A stretch of DNA of 64,000 bases from Salipiger sp. CCB-MM3 (GCF_001687105.1 NZ_CP014596.1:248001-312000), one strand, 5' to 3'; positions 28,101-36,457 are shown, numbered from the stretch's first letter. Program-made: numbers and translations. Notes: generated by a model from the sequence alone, not told the origin.

Positions 28101-30765
28101 ATCCGGCATGACCCGGGCGCTGTCCCTGAAGCTACCCCATGATCTTGATGATGCTTCAGACCTGCCGCTCCGATCGAACCGCCAGATTGCCCGGGTTCTT
28201 GCGGCCTTGCGGCACCTGGCCGGCGACCAGCGTTTCCTTGAGGTTGAACTCGAGACACTGCTCGACACGCTCGTTTCCCTCGACATGGATCTCGAGCAAA
28301 CCTGGAGGAGGCCAGATGGAAGTCATCTGACGCTGGCTGAGGCGAAGAAACTCTGCCGCCGACATCTGCGAAAGCTATCGGAACTCAAGGTCATCACGGT
28401 GTCCCGAGGGCTCTATCCTCCTAGGGAGGAGTGCACCGTCCGGGTTGCCGAGCGCAGCACAAATATCACCGTTCGGTCCTATACCAAGGACATGTTCACG
28501 GCCGGGGTGGAAGCCTTCCAGCAGGAGGAAATCCGCCAGTTGCACCTCGTCGACGGCTTTGGCAGCCAGGTGCTGGAAGACGAAAGCCAGGCGCCTGCCC
28601 TTCTGCGCAGATATTTCAAGGACGCCTCCGAAGAGAGCCTCGAGGCGGTTTACGAGGGCGCAGAGCTTGAGCTTGTTCGCAACAACCGGCCGGCGCCTGT
28701 CGGCCGGCAGATCAAACTTCGCTCCCGACTTGATGAACGCCAGGCGGCAATTGTGCATGGCAGTACCGAGCTTCAGGACACCCTCATCCTCGCGGGCCCG
28801 GGAGCAGGCAAGACGCGGGTCCTTGTCGAGCGCATTGTCTGGCTGGTCTCGGTCGAGCGGGTGCCACCCGACCAGATCCTGGCCCTTTGCTACAGCCGCC
28901 GCGCGGCCGAAGAAATTCGCGAAAGGCTTCGGGAAGACACCGCGCTTGGACGCCTCGGCGCCCTGGTGGCGGTCTACACCTATCATTCCTTTGCCCTCCA
29001 GGTGCTCGGCAAGTCCTTTGCGGAACTCTCGGATGAGGCCATGCCCGAACAGGCAATCGCCCGCAAAGGCGAAGACCTGAATGAAGGACCGCCCACTGCC
29101 TTCGATCTGATACTGAAGTCTGCGAGCGAGCGTCTTCGAGAGCACAGGCGAGCCAACGGCGACATGTCGGACATCCTGCTGCGGCGGTTCCGCTGGGCCT
29201 TTGTCGATGAGTTCCAGGATGTCACCGACACGTCCTTCGATCTGATCAGAGAGATTTCGCAGCAGAGCCAGAAGTCTTCCGCGCGGCAAACCAGGGTGAA
29301 GCCCGTCTTTACCGTAAAGGGCGGAGAGCAGGTGCCGGAGCCGGTCGTCGACGTGCGTTTCTGCGCCGTGGGCGATGACGATCAGAACATCTACGACTTC
29401 GACGGGGCGAGCGGAAAACACATCCGCGACTTCGAGAAACTCTTCCCGGGGGCGGCACGCCCGGAGCTCACATGGAACTATCGATCGAGCGGGGCCATTC
29501 TTGCGGCCGCGGCGGAGATCATCTCCGGATGCTCCGATCGCCTCAAGCTCAACCCCATCGAGATCAACCCCGCTCGGTGCGGAGACCCGCTGCAGGGGGC
29601 GTATTTCCAGTCCCAGCGTCCCGACCTCGGAAAGGTCGCCCTGTGCTGGGCCGAAGACGGCTCTATCGAGCTTCAAGCTGCCATCGCAGCCGCGCGTCTA
29701 CTCGGCCTTTCAGGTCAGGTTCCCAAGGCGCAGTGGAAATGGCCCTCAACGGCCGTCCTGGTCCGGAACCGCAAGCACATCGCCGTGGTCGAGGGCGCCC
29801 TGGAAGCTGCGGGGATAGAGGTATCCCGGGACTTGCAGGGGCTGGTACCCATGGCGCGGGTCCGCGAAGCCCTTCATGTTCGGGGGTGGCTCGAAGAGAT
29901 GGGTCGTCTGGGTCGCCTCATATGCAAGGAGGATGCTGATCAAGCCGCTGCCCGACTTGATGAGCGCTTCGATAACCGCTGGTCAGCTCCCATCGCCGAG
30001 TGGCTGCGTGACCTGTCGTGGGATGAGGGTGAGAGCGGGGGATTGCCTGCGCGGCAGCTGCTCGACGAGTTCATGGAGTGGGCGCACGGCTGGCGGCCAC
30101 GGCAGAGCGGCGTCGCGGTGCTGACAGCCCATAGCTCTAAGGGCCTTGAGTTCGACAATGTTGTGGTTCTCGAGGCCGGATGGGCCAAGGGGTATACGCT
30201 CAATGTAAAGGATGCGGATCGCCGGCTATTCTATGTGGCTGCCACCCGCGCCAGGCACAGCTTGAGCCTTGTGTCTTCCGGCCTTGGGATATTCCGCAAG
30301 ATGCTGGATGGGCGCTCCGCAGATCATCTCACGAAGCTGAATGTTGCGCCACATCCGGAGGCGGTGAGAGCCGCCATCACGCCGCGCCTGATGCCCTGCT
30401 CTGTTCGCGATGTCTTTCTGTCTTTCCCGGCTTGGGACGGGTTTCGATGCACCAGCACTGAGGAGAGCCGGGAGGGGGTGAGGCGGACAATCTCTAATCT
30501 GCGCGTTGGAGATCGCCTGATCCTCGAGAGAACACTGCAGGCAGACAGCAATCCCTGGCACCTATTTGCCGAGCGCAAGGGCCGTCGCGTTCGCATCGGC
30601 AAGATGCAGAAGGGGTTCGAGCCAGGGGCTGACGGACAGAGATTCTCGGCGATGGTCTTTGCCCTGGTTGGCTGGAACAAGACAGACAGCGAAGAAGGCT
30701 ACCAAGGGAGCATCAAGCTTGATCGTTGGCTCACGGTGGTGCCGGCGTGGTCATCTAAAGAATGA
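25159..30765 (+). CDS. Giant fusion: exonuclease-like domain + RecQ helicase + UvrD/Rep helicase
   Basis: 1868 residues. The N-terminal part carries DnaQ-like exonuclease traces (GHNAARFDIPELESL about residue 120; DTLWLSPLAFP; EEDARNSVLL about 177). It is followed by a complete RecQ-type SF2 helicase: TGTGKS at about 377, DEVH at about 480, GMGVD at about 644, QEAGRAGRD at about 669. After a regulatory linker with winged-helix-like segments comes a UvrD-type SF1 helicase: GPGAGKT at about 1213, DEFQD at about 1350, DDQNIYDFDG at about 1408, VAATRAR at about 1695. Such fusions exist as single long proteins in other proteobacteria. The role is presumably DNA repair, recombination or defence. 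The first 60 residues are poor family matches; a GTG at 25249 behind a G-rich stretch is an alternative start. It stands alone, bounded on the right by an IS3 remnant. Confidence 0.82.
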   Translation: MAKFFRHRTRRHLKTIKLFVLCVERVWGVSVFNKAFVPKKPKPLTALSRRREPRNFADFLKLATSFDLEMKGRAGSPLTLRDAAAIPAVSALKDIETSRRGMSARDVVKELRRRRLAIGHNAARFDIPELESLAGTTLSDIPLVDTLWLSPLAFPANDTHRLEKPYLEKDKVLPDPEEDARNSVLLLRDEVERLRAMDRDWLEILCWLCCLGPASLGYEFLFEVIFESIEPLPSAPLEAARVVVPKIRAIFGDTLCLHGLHDQVLMAFKSGNGWPLAWALSWHRHKVERAAPARWLLETFPEFQLALDDLGRRRCSHRSCIRCRDHGTPLESMAHWFPPAPGQILAFQPPFDLGYLTYQEQVMRAALARRDTLGILPTGTGKSRCFQVPALEQHARTGDLAVVISPLKALMEDQIKKAKSENLPGVDRLHGDLDAVECERVFDAVRSGHTALLYISPEGLGGAAMRKLLESRRIGMWVFDEVHCVPTWGKGFRGDYWRAVSWARDCGAKGSDRATILCLTATARPETRKDIQTVFSQRLGRRLQVIDGGADRPNLTYRVLEREGELDDQIDRLLRDPQLLPGNGQAIIYAYRQKDTLEIAAQLMRRGHRAAAYHAELHKERKARVEEAFADGDLKVVVATIAFGMGVDTPRVRLVVHAAPPASLEAYAQEAGRAGRDRRAATCIMLRDPEEMDRRHASLARGHLAKEDMDTILAHLLGLRRRLRDARDNSALRPTLSLPYRLVARDVLGLPKGKDPGKSLKFQSDRINRIVDELETNGLIEKLRHEQSLSHLRVQMEALSSLIAQRSALPKIEGMIVDVLARELEKCPGEIPALPEDKEALADACNPKRPPALSHLSQALNRLKEKGLLHAVVELEVGLGPRGTAEKIVETWALKGEAVLDAVTDLFEEREAAAAEQEEGSEEKGAADAALLEKPLETTLMIVSRRAEGKLPEEVKLFPKEALQLLEELSELGLLEMEDRPSGMTRALSLKLPHDLDDASDLPLRSNRQIARVLAALRHLAGDQRFLEVELETLLDTLVSLDMDLEQTWRRPDGSHLTLAEAKKLCRRHLRKLSELKVITVSRGLYPPREECTVRVAERSTNITVRSYTKDMFTAGVEAFQQEEIRQLHLVDGFGSQVLEDESQAPALLRRYFKDASEESLEAVYEGAELELVRNNRPAPVGRQIKLRSRLDERQAAIVHGSTELQDTLILAGPGAGKTRVLVERIVWLVSVERVPPDQILALCYSRRAAEEIRERLREDTALGRLGALVAVYTYHSFALQVLGKSFAELSDEAMPEQAIARKGEDLNEGPPTAFDLILKSASERLREHRRANGDMSDILLRRFRWAFVDEFQDVTDTSFDLIREISQQSQKSSARQTRVKPVFTVKGGEQVPEPVVDVRFCAVGDDDQNIYDFDGASGKHIRDFEKLFPGAARPELTWNYRSSGAILAAAAEIISGCSDRLKLNPIEINPARCGDPLQGAYFQSQRPDLGKVALCWAEDGSIELQAAIAAARLLGLSGQVPKAQWKWPSTAVLVRNRKHIAVVEGALEAAGIEVSRDLQGLVPMARVREALHVRGWLEEMGRLGRLICKEDADQAAARLDERFDNRWSAPIAEWLRDLSWDEGESGGLPARQLLDEFMEWAHGWRPRQSGVAVLTAHSSKGLEFDNVVVLEAGWAKGYTLNVKDADRRLFYVAATRARHSLSLVSSGLGIFRKMLDGRSADHLTKLNVAPHPEAVRAAITPRLMPCSVRDVFLSFPAWDGFRCTSTEESREGVRRTISNLRVGDRLILERTLQADSNPWHLFAERKGRRVRIGKMQKGFEPGADGQRFSAMVFALVGWNKTDSEEGYQGSIKLDRWLTVVPAWSSKE

Positions 30766-30877
30766 CGTCCGCGGCCGCGAAGAGTGCTGGCGCCCTTCAG
30801 GGCGAAGGTGTGAGGTCTTCGGAAGATCAGATCAAAACGCAGGTGGGCTTGGAGCTGCCCAAGAAGCGAAGTCTTCT

Positions 30878-31048
30878 TCTCGCTGCGAGAGGGGGCTGTT
30901 CCTCATCGAACGATGGCTAGAGCACTACAACATGGAACAGCCGCATGGCATTCTCGAAAATTGGGTGCCGGAGCCAGAGACCTTTATACCAATAGAATGA
31001 ACGCCGACCATGAATTAGCTTTGAACTCGGGCCACTCCTTGGGGCCAG
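30878..31048 (+). mobile_element. Remnant of an IS3-family orfB C-terminus
   Basis: One frame reads ERWLEHYNMEQPHGILENW then PEPETFIPIE and stop, the degenerate C-terminus of an IS3 OrfB. It is followed by an IS-end-like CGCCGACCATGAATTAGC ... GGGCCACTCCTTGGGGCCA that parallels the end of the IS at 2860-4095. It is more diverged than the copy at 18268-18375, so an older event or another subgroup member. Confidence 0.75.
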
Positions 31049-31065
31049 CGCAGAAGGAGATGCAG

Positions 31066-31248
31066 ATGGCACAGAGCACTGATGGGGAAGAAAAGAGCGC
31101 GACCGTTCCAATTACCGCTTCAATGCGCGAAATTGGAAGTGACGCTGACCTGCCACTCATCAGACCTCTTGGTTCTGGCAGACGCAAGAGATCAGCCGAG
31201 CCAGTGATAAAGCTCGGAGACAGCAAGGTGTCGACAACTGATCTCTAG
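31066..31248 (+). CDS. Possible small protein, 60 residues
   Basis: ATG GCA preceded by AGAAGGAG at good spacing; the product is short, charged and polar (ends GDSKVSTTDL). It begins right after the IS3 remnant and overlaps the end of the HTH gene on the other strand by 4 bases. There is no recognisable domain. It could equally be a chance frame. Confidence 0.3.
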   Translation: MAQSTDGEEKSATVPITASMREIGSDADLPLIRPLGSGRRKRSAEPVIKLGDSKVSTTDL

Positions 31249-31595
31249 GCCTCATCGTCCGGTAGCCACTCCGGGAGAGCATCGCGCGGTGCCGCCGGCA
31301 CCTCTTTTACGAGATCGGGTTCAACTCCGAGATAGCGTGCGATCATGAGAGCCGGCCCGAGCCGCAGGGTCGGCTTACCCTTCTCCAGGTCGACTATGTA
31401 CCGTCGGCCCATCCCGGTGGCATGTGCAATGTCCGCCTGACGCAGGCCAAGGGCTTTCCTACGCGCCCTGACCATTTCCCCGAACCTCAGCGCATCGTCG
31501 ACGCCCGGCGCCGGCGGTAGCTTCAGATCATAGGGGAGATCGTCGTCATCGTCGTGTTCCGCGCTGCGCATTCGAATGTTACCGCTCGGGATCAT
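31245..31595 (-). CDS. XRE/HipB-type DNA-binding protein
   Basis: A 116-residue protein. After an acidic N-terminal stretch comes a Cro/C1-type helix-turn-helix (FGEMVRARRKALGLRQADIA ... RYIVDLEKGKPTLRLGPALMIARYLG). This resembles HipB antitoxins and the repressors of mobile elements. No HipA or other toxin lies beside it. It lies downstream of the recombinase pair and in the same direction, so a regulator of that mobility module is the simplest reading. Confidence 0.8.
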   Translation of the reverse strand: MIPSGNIRMRSAEHDDDDDLPYDLKLPPAPGVDDALRFGEMVRARRKALGLRQADIAHATGMGRRYIVDLEKGKPTLRLGPALMIARYLGVEPDLVKEVPAAPRDALPEWLPDDEA

Positions 31596-31815
31596 CAATG
31601 AGTCTTCGCGTCGAGGTTACGCCAGATGTACCCGATCGGGAACCTCGTTGCATCCGTGAATCAGAATTTTGCTCGGACCTCTTGATAGGATCAGCCCACG
31701 AACAAATTCGTTCTGGGGTAATTCGTGCTGGCCACAGACCCCACGCCAGGCGACTTGCCGCAATAAGATCAATGCCGATGGCGGACCGGGCCAATCGACA
31801 TGGCGCGCCCCCGGC

Positions 31816-33339
31816 TCAAATGGCCGACGCGTCATCCAATGCACTCAACAGACCCTGCTGCGCTGAGATCAGGCTGCCCTGGCGCCTTTGACGCCGCTGG
31901 CGCAGGTTTGTCGCGTGCACCTCTGCGACCTGTTCGGCGATGTAGTGCTGCTTGACGACCTCCGTGCTGGCATGGTGCGCGGATGGCTTTGCAAGCTCTA
32001 TACCTTCAACCCCATGGGCCGCGACGGCGTCGGAATAGAGCATGACGCGCAGTGTGGTGAAGCTGTTGCCAGTCAACGCTCTGAAAACTCGCGGAACATA
32101 GGAATGCGCCGCAGGCGCGCCGTCAGACAGAACAAACAGCGGTCGTTTGCATGCCAACGCCTGTTCCCGAAGCTTGGGTAAGAGCGCCGGCGAGGCATCG
32201 CCCTGGAGCACCGCATCAATGAAACGACCCGCCAAAGGATGCAGCGGGAACTCGAATATTTCCGGACGGCGGACATGCGTTTTTTGTATCCGTGTTCGGA
32301 TGACCCATTCGCCCGCCTCCCAAAAAAGGGACTCGCCAAACACCAGATATGCAGAGGCATTGCGAAGCGCCGCATTGCCGAAAACGGAGAGGATGGCCGC
32401 CGCGTTGCGCATGCGGTGCCGTCTCGCGGCTTGGTCTTCCGCCGCGACACCGGCAAGCAATGTGTCAGCCATCTCCAGGATCCGCGTTGTGGAGTTCCCG
32501 GTCTTGGCCAACCCGTAGAATTTCAGGGCGCGCTGGCCAAGTTCACGGGCCTCGTATTCCCGGCGGTAGGACGCAAGGTGCATTGCAAGCTCGTCGGGTA
32601 GTCCACTGTATCGGCAAAACAAAAGAAGGGCGTCTGCTGTCGCGCGCAATGTCGCCCACCGCACTCCGTGGTGCTTCTTCACCAGCCGCGCCTTCAGCTC
32701 ACCGAAGTAGAGATCCACGCCCGCGAGGCCAAGGCGAGGATCAGCCCTCCGTTCGGCGGTAGTCCAGGCATACTGGCAGAGCTTTTCGCGCATGCGCAGC
32801 ACCATGCTGCGCGAAGGCACACGCATCCCGACCTTCGCACCGGGCAGGCCGTCTGCGGCCCTCCGCAACGCGGTCTGATATGCGGACGGCAACTGCCACG
32901 GCGCAACCGAGACATGTCTCGGAATGGGGGGCTTTCGAGGCGGCCGCGCGATCGGGTCCCAATCCACAGACACATGGTCTGCAGGTGCAGATGGAACGGC
33001 GGAAGCCAGCGCGGAAACCTCGAGGCTGTCGGCTTGCCCGAGCGCTTCTTTTGGCCCCTTGGCGAGGGCTCGTGCGGCCCGGATCTCGGCCAGAAAGCTT
33101 GGCTGGCAGACCGCAAGAACCTCCTCAAGCAGATCAATATCATGGCTCGTATCGATTGACCGCGTCTCAACCAACCACTGGACAACATCTCTTCCCGAAG
33201 GCGCCATGATCTGCTGCGCCAGCAAAAAATCAAAAAAGCAGTCGGTGACCTGGATCGCTTCGGCCCCGAGCCCTTCAAAACCCGGGGAGTGGACCAAGTG
33301 CCGCCATACGGGCTTAGCCAGGGTCTCCCAAATCTTCAT
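31816..33339 (-). CDS. Tyrosine recombinase (second of a coupled pair)
   Basis: 507 residues. The C-terminal half has the phage-integrase fold: Arg of box I in GNAALRNASAYLVFGES (about residue 325), the box II Arg in TTLRVMLYSDAVAAHG (about 428), a His in KPSAHHAST and the candidate nucleophile Tyr in VVKQHYIAE (about 464). The first box II His is not obvious. The N-terminal part is helical, without a recognised domain. Its ATG overlaps the upstream recombinase stop by four bases (ATGA), so the two are made together, like the multi-recombinase modules of Tn554-type or RIT elements. Confidence 0.75.
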   Translation of the reverse strand: MKIWETLAKPVWRHLVHSPGFEGLGAEAIQVTDCFFDFLLAQQIMAPSGRDVVQWLVETRSIDTSHDIDLLEEVLAVCQPSFLAEIRAARALAKGPKEALGQADSLEVSALASAVPSAPADHVSVDWDPIARPPRKPPIPRHVSVAPWQLPSAYQTALRRAADGLPGAKVGMRVPSRSMVLRMREKLCQYAWTTAERRADPRLGLAGVDLYFGELKARLVKKHHGVRWATLRATADALLLFCRYSGLPDELAMHLASYRREYEARELGQRALKFYGLAKTGNSTTRILEMADTLLAGVAAEDQAARRHRMRNAAAILSVFGNAALRNASAYLVFGESLFWEAGEWVIRTRIQKTHVRRPEIFEFPLHPLAGRFIDAVLQGDASPALLPKLREQALACKRPLFVLSDGAPAAHSYVPRVFRALTGNSFTTLRVMLYSDAVAAHGVEGIELAKPSAHHASTEVVKQHYIAEQVAEVHATNLRQRRQRRQGSLISAQQGLLSALDDASAI

Positions 33340-35261
33340 GCCGTGTCTCCTACCCTCTCAGGTCGTGCGGCGGTCAGCTGGGACCGGCGTTCGTATCTCC
33401 GCGTCTGCAAGCTCCGGATCCGTCGCTGAGCGTCGATGAAGGCGTAGTACCTGCGCAGTGTCGCTTCGGTATCGCCGGTGACGGCTTCGAGTTCGGGATA
33501 ACACGCCGGATCATCGTTGATCTCAAGCGAACAAAGCCCATGCCGGAAATTGTGCGGCAGCAGGTGCAGGCCGATCGCGGCAGAGCAATGTGCAAGCCAG
33601 CCATCAAACGTCGAGATGACGAGATGCCGGTCTTCGTTCTCAAGCGCCGGGAAGAGTTGGTCCGACAGCGTTGCCCCCCCGAAGAGCGGCCGGATGCGCG
33701 AAAGATAGAAAGACAAGATGCGGAAACCATCTCCCCCGAGACCACACCGATCGAAGACAAAACGGGGCATGTGCTGGTTACGCTTCGTCATTGCCTCGCC
33801 GTTCTTGAGAAGCTCATTCGGGATATGGATTTCGAGGCGCGGGCGCGAGAGGTCGTTGCGATGATCAAAGAAGGTCTGGGGGTGCCCGGCGAGCCTCAAA
33901 TCACGGATCACGTTGGATTTCCGGAACGGAGCGCCTTCGAGCTCGATCGCGGAAAACGCGGCACAGACTCCGTACATCCGGGCTCGGCGAAGAAGTGTTT
34001 TCGCAAGGTCCGATTGTTCGGGAGAGAGCGGCTGCACCTCCGGCGCCTGACTGAAGCCCAGCAGATCGATCCCCTCAATCTCGGCCAGTTCCAATGCAGC
34101 CAGGGCATTTTCTGCGTAAAGGAAGTGCTGAGTCTCGAAGAGCTCCGCCTTGACTGGATCGGCGAGCAAATCCCGGCACCAGGTCTTGGTCTTTTCAGAC
34201 ATGAGCTGGCCCGCCGCCTGCCCCTCCGCGAGGATCGGCAGGGATTTCAGAAGCTGTTCGATCTTGGCCGCCTCTCCATCGAGCCCGCGGTGGATGAGCG
34301 TCAGCTTGAGCTTATTCGCATAACTCGCGAGAGACCGCGGCGACAGGCTGCCGGGGGAGCCGGACCTCTTGCAAAGGAGGACGAAGACCTTCTCGATCGC
34401 ATCCGGCCGGAACAGAGCGGTCAGGCCATTCACTGAGTGCAGCTCACAGACGTCCTTGGCGGTGCGAATGTAGGTCCGGAGGGCGGCGGTGTAGATGCCC
34501 CTGCTCCCCTCGGAGTGCTCCTTTGACGTCGCTACGCGCGCGTCCTCGGTGAGCATGCCCTCCTGGCAGACGACCGTCACTCCCTCAACCCACAGCTGCG
34601 CCTCATCCGCCAGGAACTCGGGGATCTCCCTATCGAGCCGCAGAATGCCGGCGAGAGAGCCGATCTCGTGGGGTGGCAGCAGCGCCAGGCACGTCGTAAA
34701 CTGCCTGAGATAGTCGAGACAGGCCGCTCCTTGCTTCACGCGGCCCCATTCGTCTGAACTCAGACAGTCGCGCCTCAGGTCGATAATCCGATCGCGGGTG
34801 AGATCGGCCATGTCCCAGCCTCTGGCGCGCGCGAGATCAAAAAGGCGCGGCAGATTGCGCGCCTGCGATTCCTTCAGAAGGACCGCTGCAATGAGGTCGG
34901 GAAGAACGGCATGGAGCCGCGCGAAGCCGTCTTGCCGCCCGCGACGCTCCCGACGCTTCTGCAGATCGCCATGGGCGTATTCGATCATGCGCCGCCCGTC
35001 AGCCTGGTATTGCTTGTAGGTCGCGGGCTTGATGCCCCAATCGCGGATCTTCTGGCTGAGGCGCGCGTCCCCTTTTCGATACCTCGGCGCAATCTGCCGG
35101 TAGGTCTCGAGCGATCCGTCGAGCGCGCGCAGGTGCCGCTCTGCATAGCCGCGCTTGTCGAACAGGCGGCCGAGATGGGTCGCGTACTGCTGGACGGTCG
35201 TGTCTTGATGCGCGCGCCCGAACGCGAGAATGTCGAGCATCGTTGGTGTTTTCATGACCAA
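33336..35261 (-). CDS. Tyrosine recombinase, long form (first of a coupled pair)
   Basis: 641 residues. The catalytic set is present: Arg in GAPFRKSNVIRDL (about residue 452), HNFRHGLCSLEIN (about 570) and the Tyr in TLRRYYAFIDAQ (about 603). The N-terminal 400 residues are helical and contain a SAM-like core-binding region. The gene is followed without a gap by the 507-residue recombinase and preceded by a repeat-rich 118-bp gap. Long paired recombinases usually drive transposition of their own element rather than tRNA integration, so this could be an independent mobile unit within the island. Confidence 0.82.
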   Translation of the reverse strand: MVMKTPTMLDILAFGRAHQDTTVQQYATHLGRLFDKRGYAERHLRALDGSLETYRQIAPRYRKGDARLSQKIRDWGIKPATYKQYQADGRRMIEYAHGDLQKRRERRGRQDGFARLHAVLPDLIAAVLLKESQARNLPRLFDLARARGWDMADLTRDRIIDLRRDCLSSDEWGRVKQGAACLDYLRQFTTCLALLPPHEIGSLAGILRLDREIPEFLADEAQLWVEGVTVVCQEGMLTEDARVATSKEHSEGSRGIYTAALRTYIRTAKDVCELHSVNGLTALFRPDAIEKVFVLLCKRSGSPGSLSPRSLASYANKLKLTLIHRGLDGEAAKIEQLLKSLPILAEGQAAGQLMSEKTKTWCRDLLADPVKAELFETQHFLYAENALAALELAEIEGIDLLGFSQAPEVQPLSPEQSDLAKTLLRRARMYGVCAAFSAIELEGAPFRKSNVIRDLRLAGHPQTFFDHRNDLSRPRLEIHIPNELLKNGEAMTKRNQHMPRFVFDRCGLGGDGFRILSFYLSRIRPLFGGATLSDQLFPALENEDRHLVISTFDGWLAHCSAAIGLHLLPHNFRHGLCSLEINDDPACYPELEAVTGDTEATLRRYYAFIDAQRRIRSLQTRRYERRSQLTAARPERVGDTA

Positions 35262-35283
35262 ATGCCTTTCCTTTGCTGGGTGT

Positions 35284-35390
35284 CGTTATCGGGAAGATTG
35301 GCCGTTATCGGGATTCCGGTAATAAAAACCGGGAAGTTTTCCGGTCCCGAAAATTCCCCGCGGGGTGTTATTTTCGGCGTTACCGGGGAA
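35284..35390. repeat. Repeat-rich gap upstream of the recombinase pair
   Basis: GTTATCGGGA occurs twice, 19 bp apart (35285, 35304); related GTTATTTTCGG (35368) and GTTACCGGGG (35379) follow, and CCGGTAATAAAAACCGG, ACCGGGAAGTTTTCCGGT and CCCCGCGGGG are symmetric or nearly so. The density of short direct and inverted repeats suggests binding sites for a recombinase or a regulator. Confidence 0.55.
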
Positions 35391-35952
35391 ACCCTGAGCC
35401 CGCGCCGAAGAGCGCCGAAAATACGTCCTCGAACGCTGGCATGCCCTCGCCTTCCCGGCCGGTTGCCAGAGGCGAAGAACCATCGTCAGGAAGCTGTGCA
35501 CGTGGCGGGACGTGGGTGAAGTTTGGCGGCTGCACGCCGAGCCGACGGCTCCGGATGAGCGCGGGAATCCAGCGCCGGAGCCGCGGCGGGCCACCTCCGG
35601 TGGTGTCACCCAATTGAATGCCTGCGTCATAGGCCCAGCGGCCGGTGCGGAGGTGGTCCCGCAGCGTCGACACGGGGACTCGCGTGACTTGGGACACCCA
35701 AGTGGTGTTTGCCAGCGGCTCCCGAAGCGCTTGCAGGGCTGCGTCGTCTGCCGGAGCGAGCCCGAATAGCTGGTGCCAGAGCACTGTCTCTGGAACGACC
35801 CCGTGCAGTTTCAGAATGCCAAAGCGGCTCAGGACCGGCGTGACATTGTTGCGCCCAACGCCGAGGTAGCGGCGTAGCTCATCTGTCGTGTAGCCGGCGT
35901 CACTGGCTGGGATAAGCGGTTCTCTGAAGAGTTCGAATGGCAATGGACCCAT
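35380..35952 (-). CDS. Helix-turn-helix-like protein upstream of the recombinases
   Basis: A 190-residue protein with two segments that look like helix-turn-helix units: YTTDELRRYLGVGRNNVTPVLSRFG (residues about 22-45) and WVSQVTRVPVSTLRDHLRTG (about 84-103), followed by a Pro-rich tail. No family was recognised. The start is uncertain: the ATG at 35952 is fused to the AAGGAG ribosome site, while a TTG at 35943 has normal spacing. Both lie inside a perfect 12-bp hairpin. It probably regulates or assists the downstream recombinase pair. Confidence 0.6.
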   Translation of the reverse strand: MGPLPFELFREPLIPASDAGYTTDELRRYLGVGRNNVTPVLSRFGILKLHGVVPETVLWHQLFGLAPADDAALQALREPLANTTWVSQVTRVPVSTLRDHLRTGRWAYDAGIQLGDTTGGGPPRLRRWIPALIRSRRLGVQPPNFTHVPPRAQLPDDGSSPLATGREGEGMPAFEDVFSALFGAGSGFPR

Positions 35953-35975
35953 CTCCTTTTCGAGGAGATGGGTCC
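35945..35975 (-). promoter_or_regulatory. Perfect 12-bp inverted repeat covering ribosome site and start codon
   Basis: GGACCCATCTCC (35945-35956) and GGAGATGGGTCC (35964-35975) pair perfectly around a seven-base loop. On the leftward transcript the ribosome site GGAG and the AUG at 35952 fall within this hairpin. It could be an operator for the encoded HTH protein, an RNA switch that hides the start, or a recombinase site. Confidence 0.7.
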
Positions 35976-36070
35976 GGATCGTCTGGTTCGGAAAACCTCA
36001 GGCTACGGGAAGCTTAGACCGACAATAGACGCTGAAGGGCAAATGCATCCGAGCAGCCCGGGGTGCTGTA

Positions 36071-36457
36071 TTATGCGGCGACGGCGTGCCGCAGCGTCGC
36101 GCAGATGTCGGCCAGGCGCGCGCCAGACCAACGGACCCAGGCATCGAAGTCCGGCGGAACCACGGCTTCGGGAGCAAAGTCTGTGGGGATGGCCCGCGTC
36201 CGCACCGCCAGCGTTTCGAGGGTCTTCAACGCATTCTCGAGGAGCGCACGGACATCTTGCAGCGTCGCACCGGGCTCGAGATGCAGGTCGAGCAGATCAG
36301 CAAGGTTCTTTTCGACGTCGACATGGCCGGCGAGTGCCAGCAGCTTCTCCAGCGACTCCGCTTCGGCGTCGAGATAGGCGCCGAAACGTACGAGCGCCGC
36401 ATCCAGGATTTGTCCATGCGGGACATCTGCAATGTGCGTGCGAATGATCGAGTTCAT
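36071..36457 (-). CDS. Small helical hypothetical protein
   Basis: A 128-residue, acidic, mostly alpha-helical protein (heptad-like Leu/Ala spacing in EAESLEKLLALAGHVDVEKNL ... LLENALKTLETLA, quoted in parts). The ATG at 36457 follows TGGAG at good spacing. It is first of the leftward recombinase group, 118 bp before the HTH-like gene. Tn554-type elements also carry a small third protein next to two recombinases, but I see no sequence link. Confidence 0.55.
   Translation of the reverse strand: MNSIIRTHIADVPHGQILDAALVRFGAYLDAEAESLEKLLALAGHVDVEKNLADLLDLHLEPGATLQDVRALLENALKTLETLAVRTRAIPTDFAPEAVVPPDFDAWVRWSGARLADICATLRHAVAA

Noticed and set aside
31245-31595. HipAB toxin-antitoxin module
   Set aside because: The HTH protein resembles HipB, but no HipA-like kinase or other toxin lies next to it.
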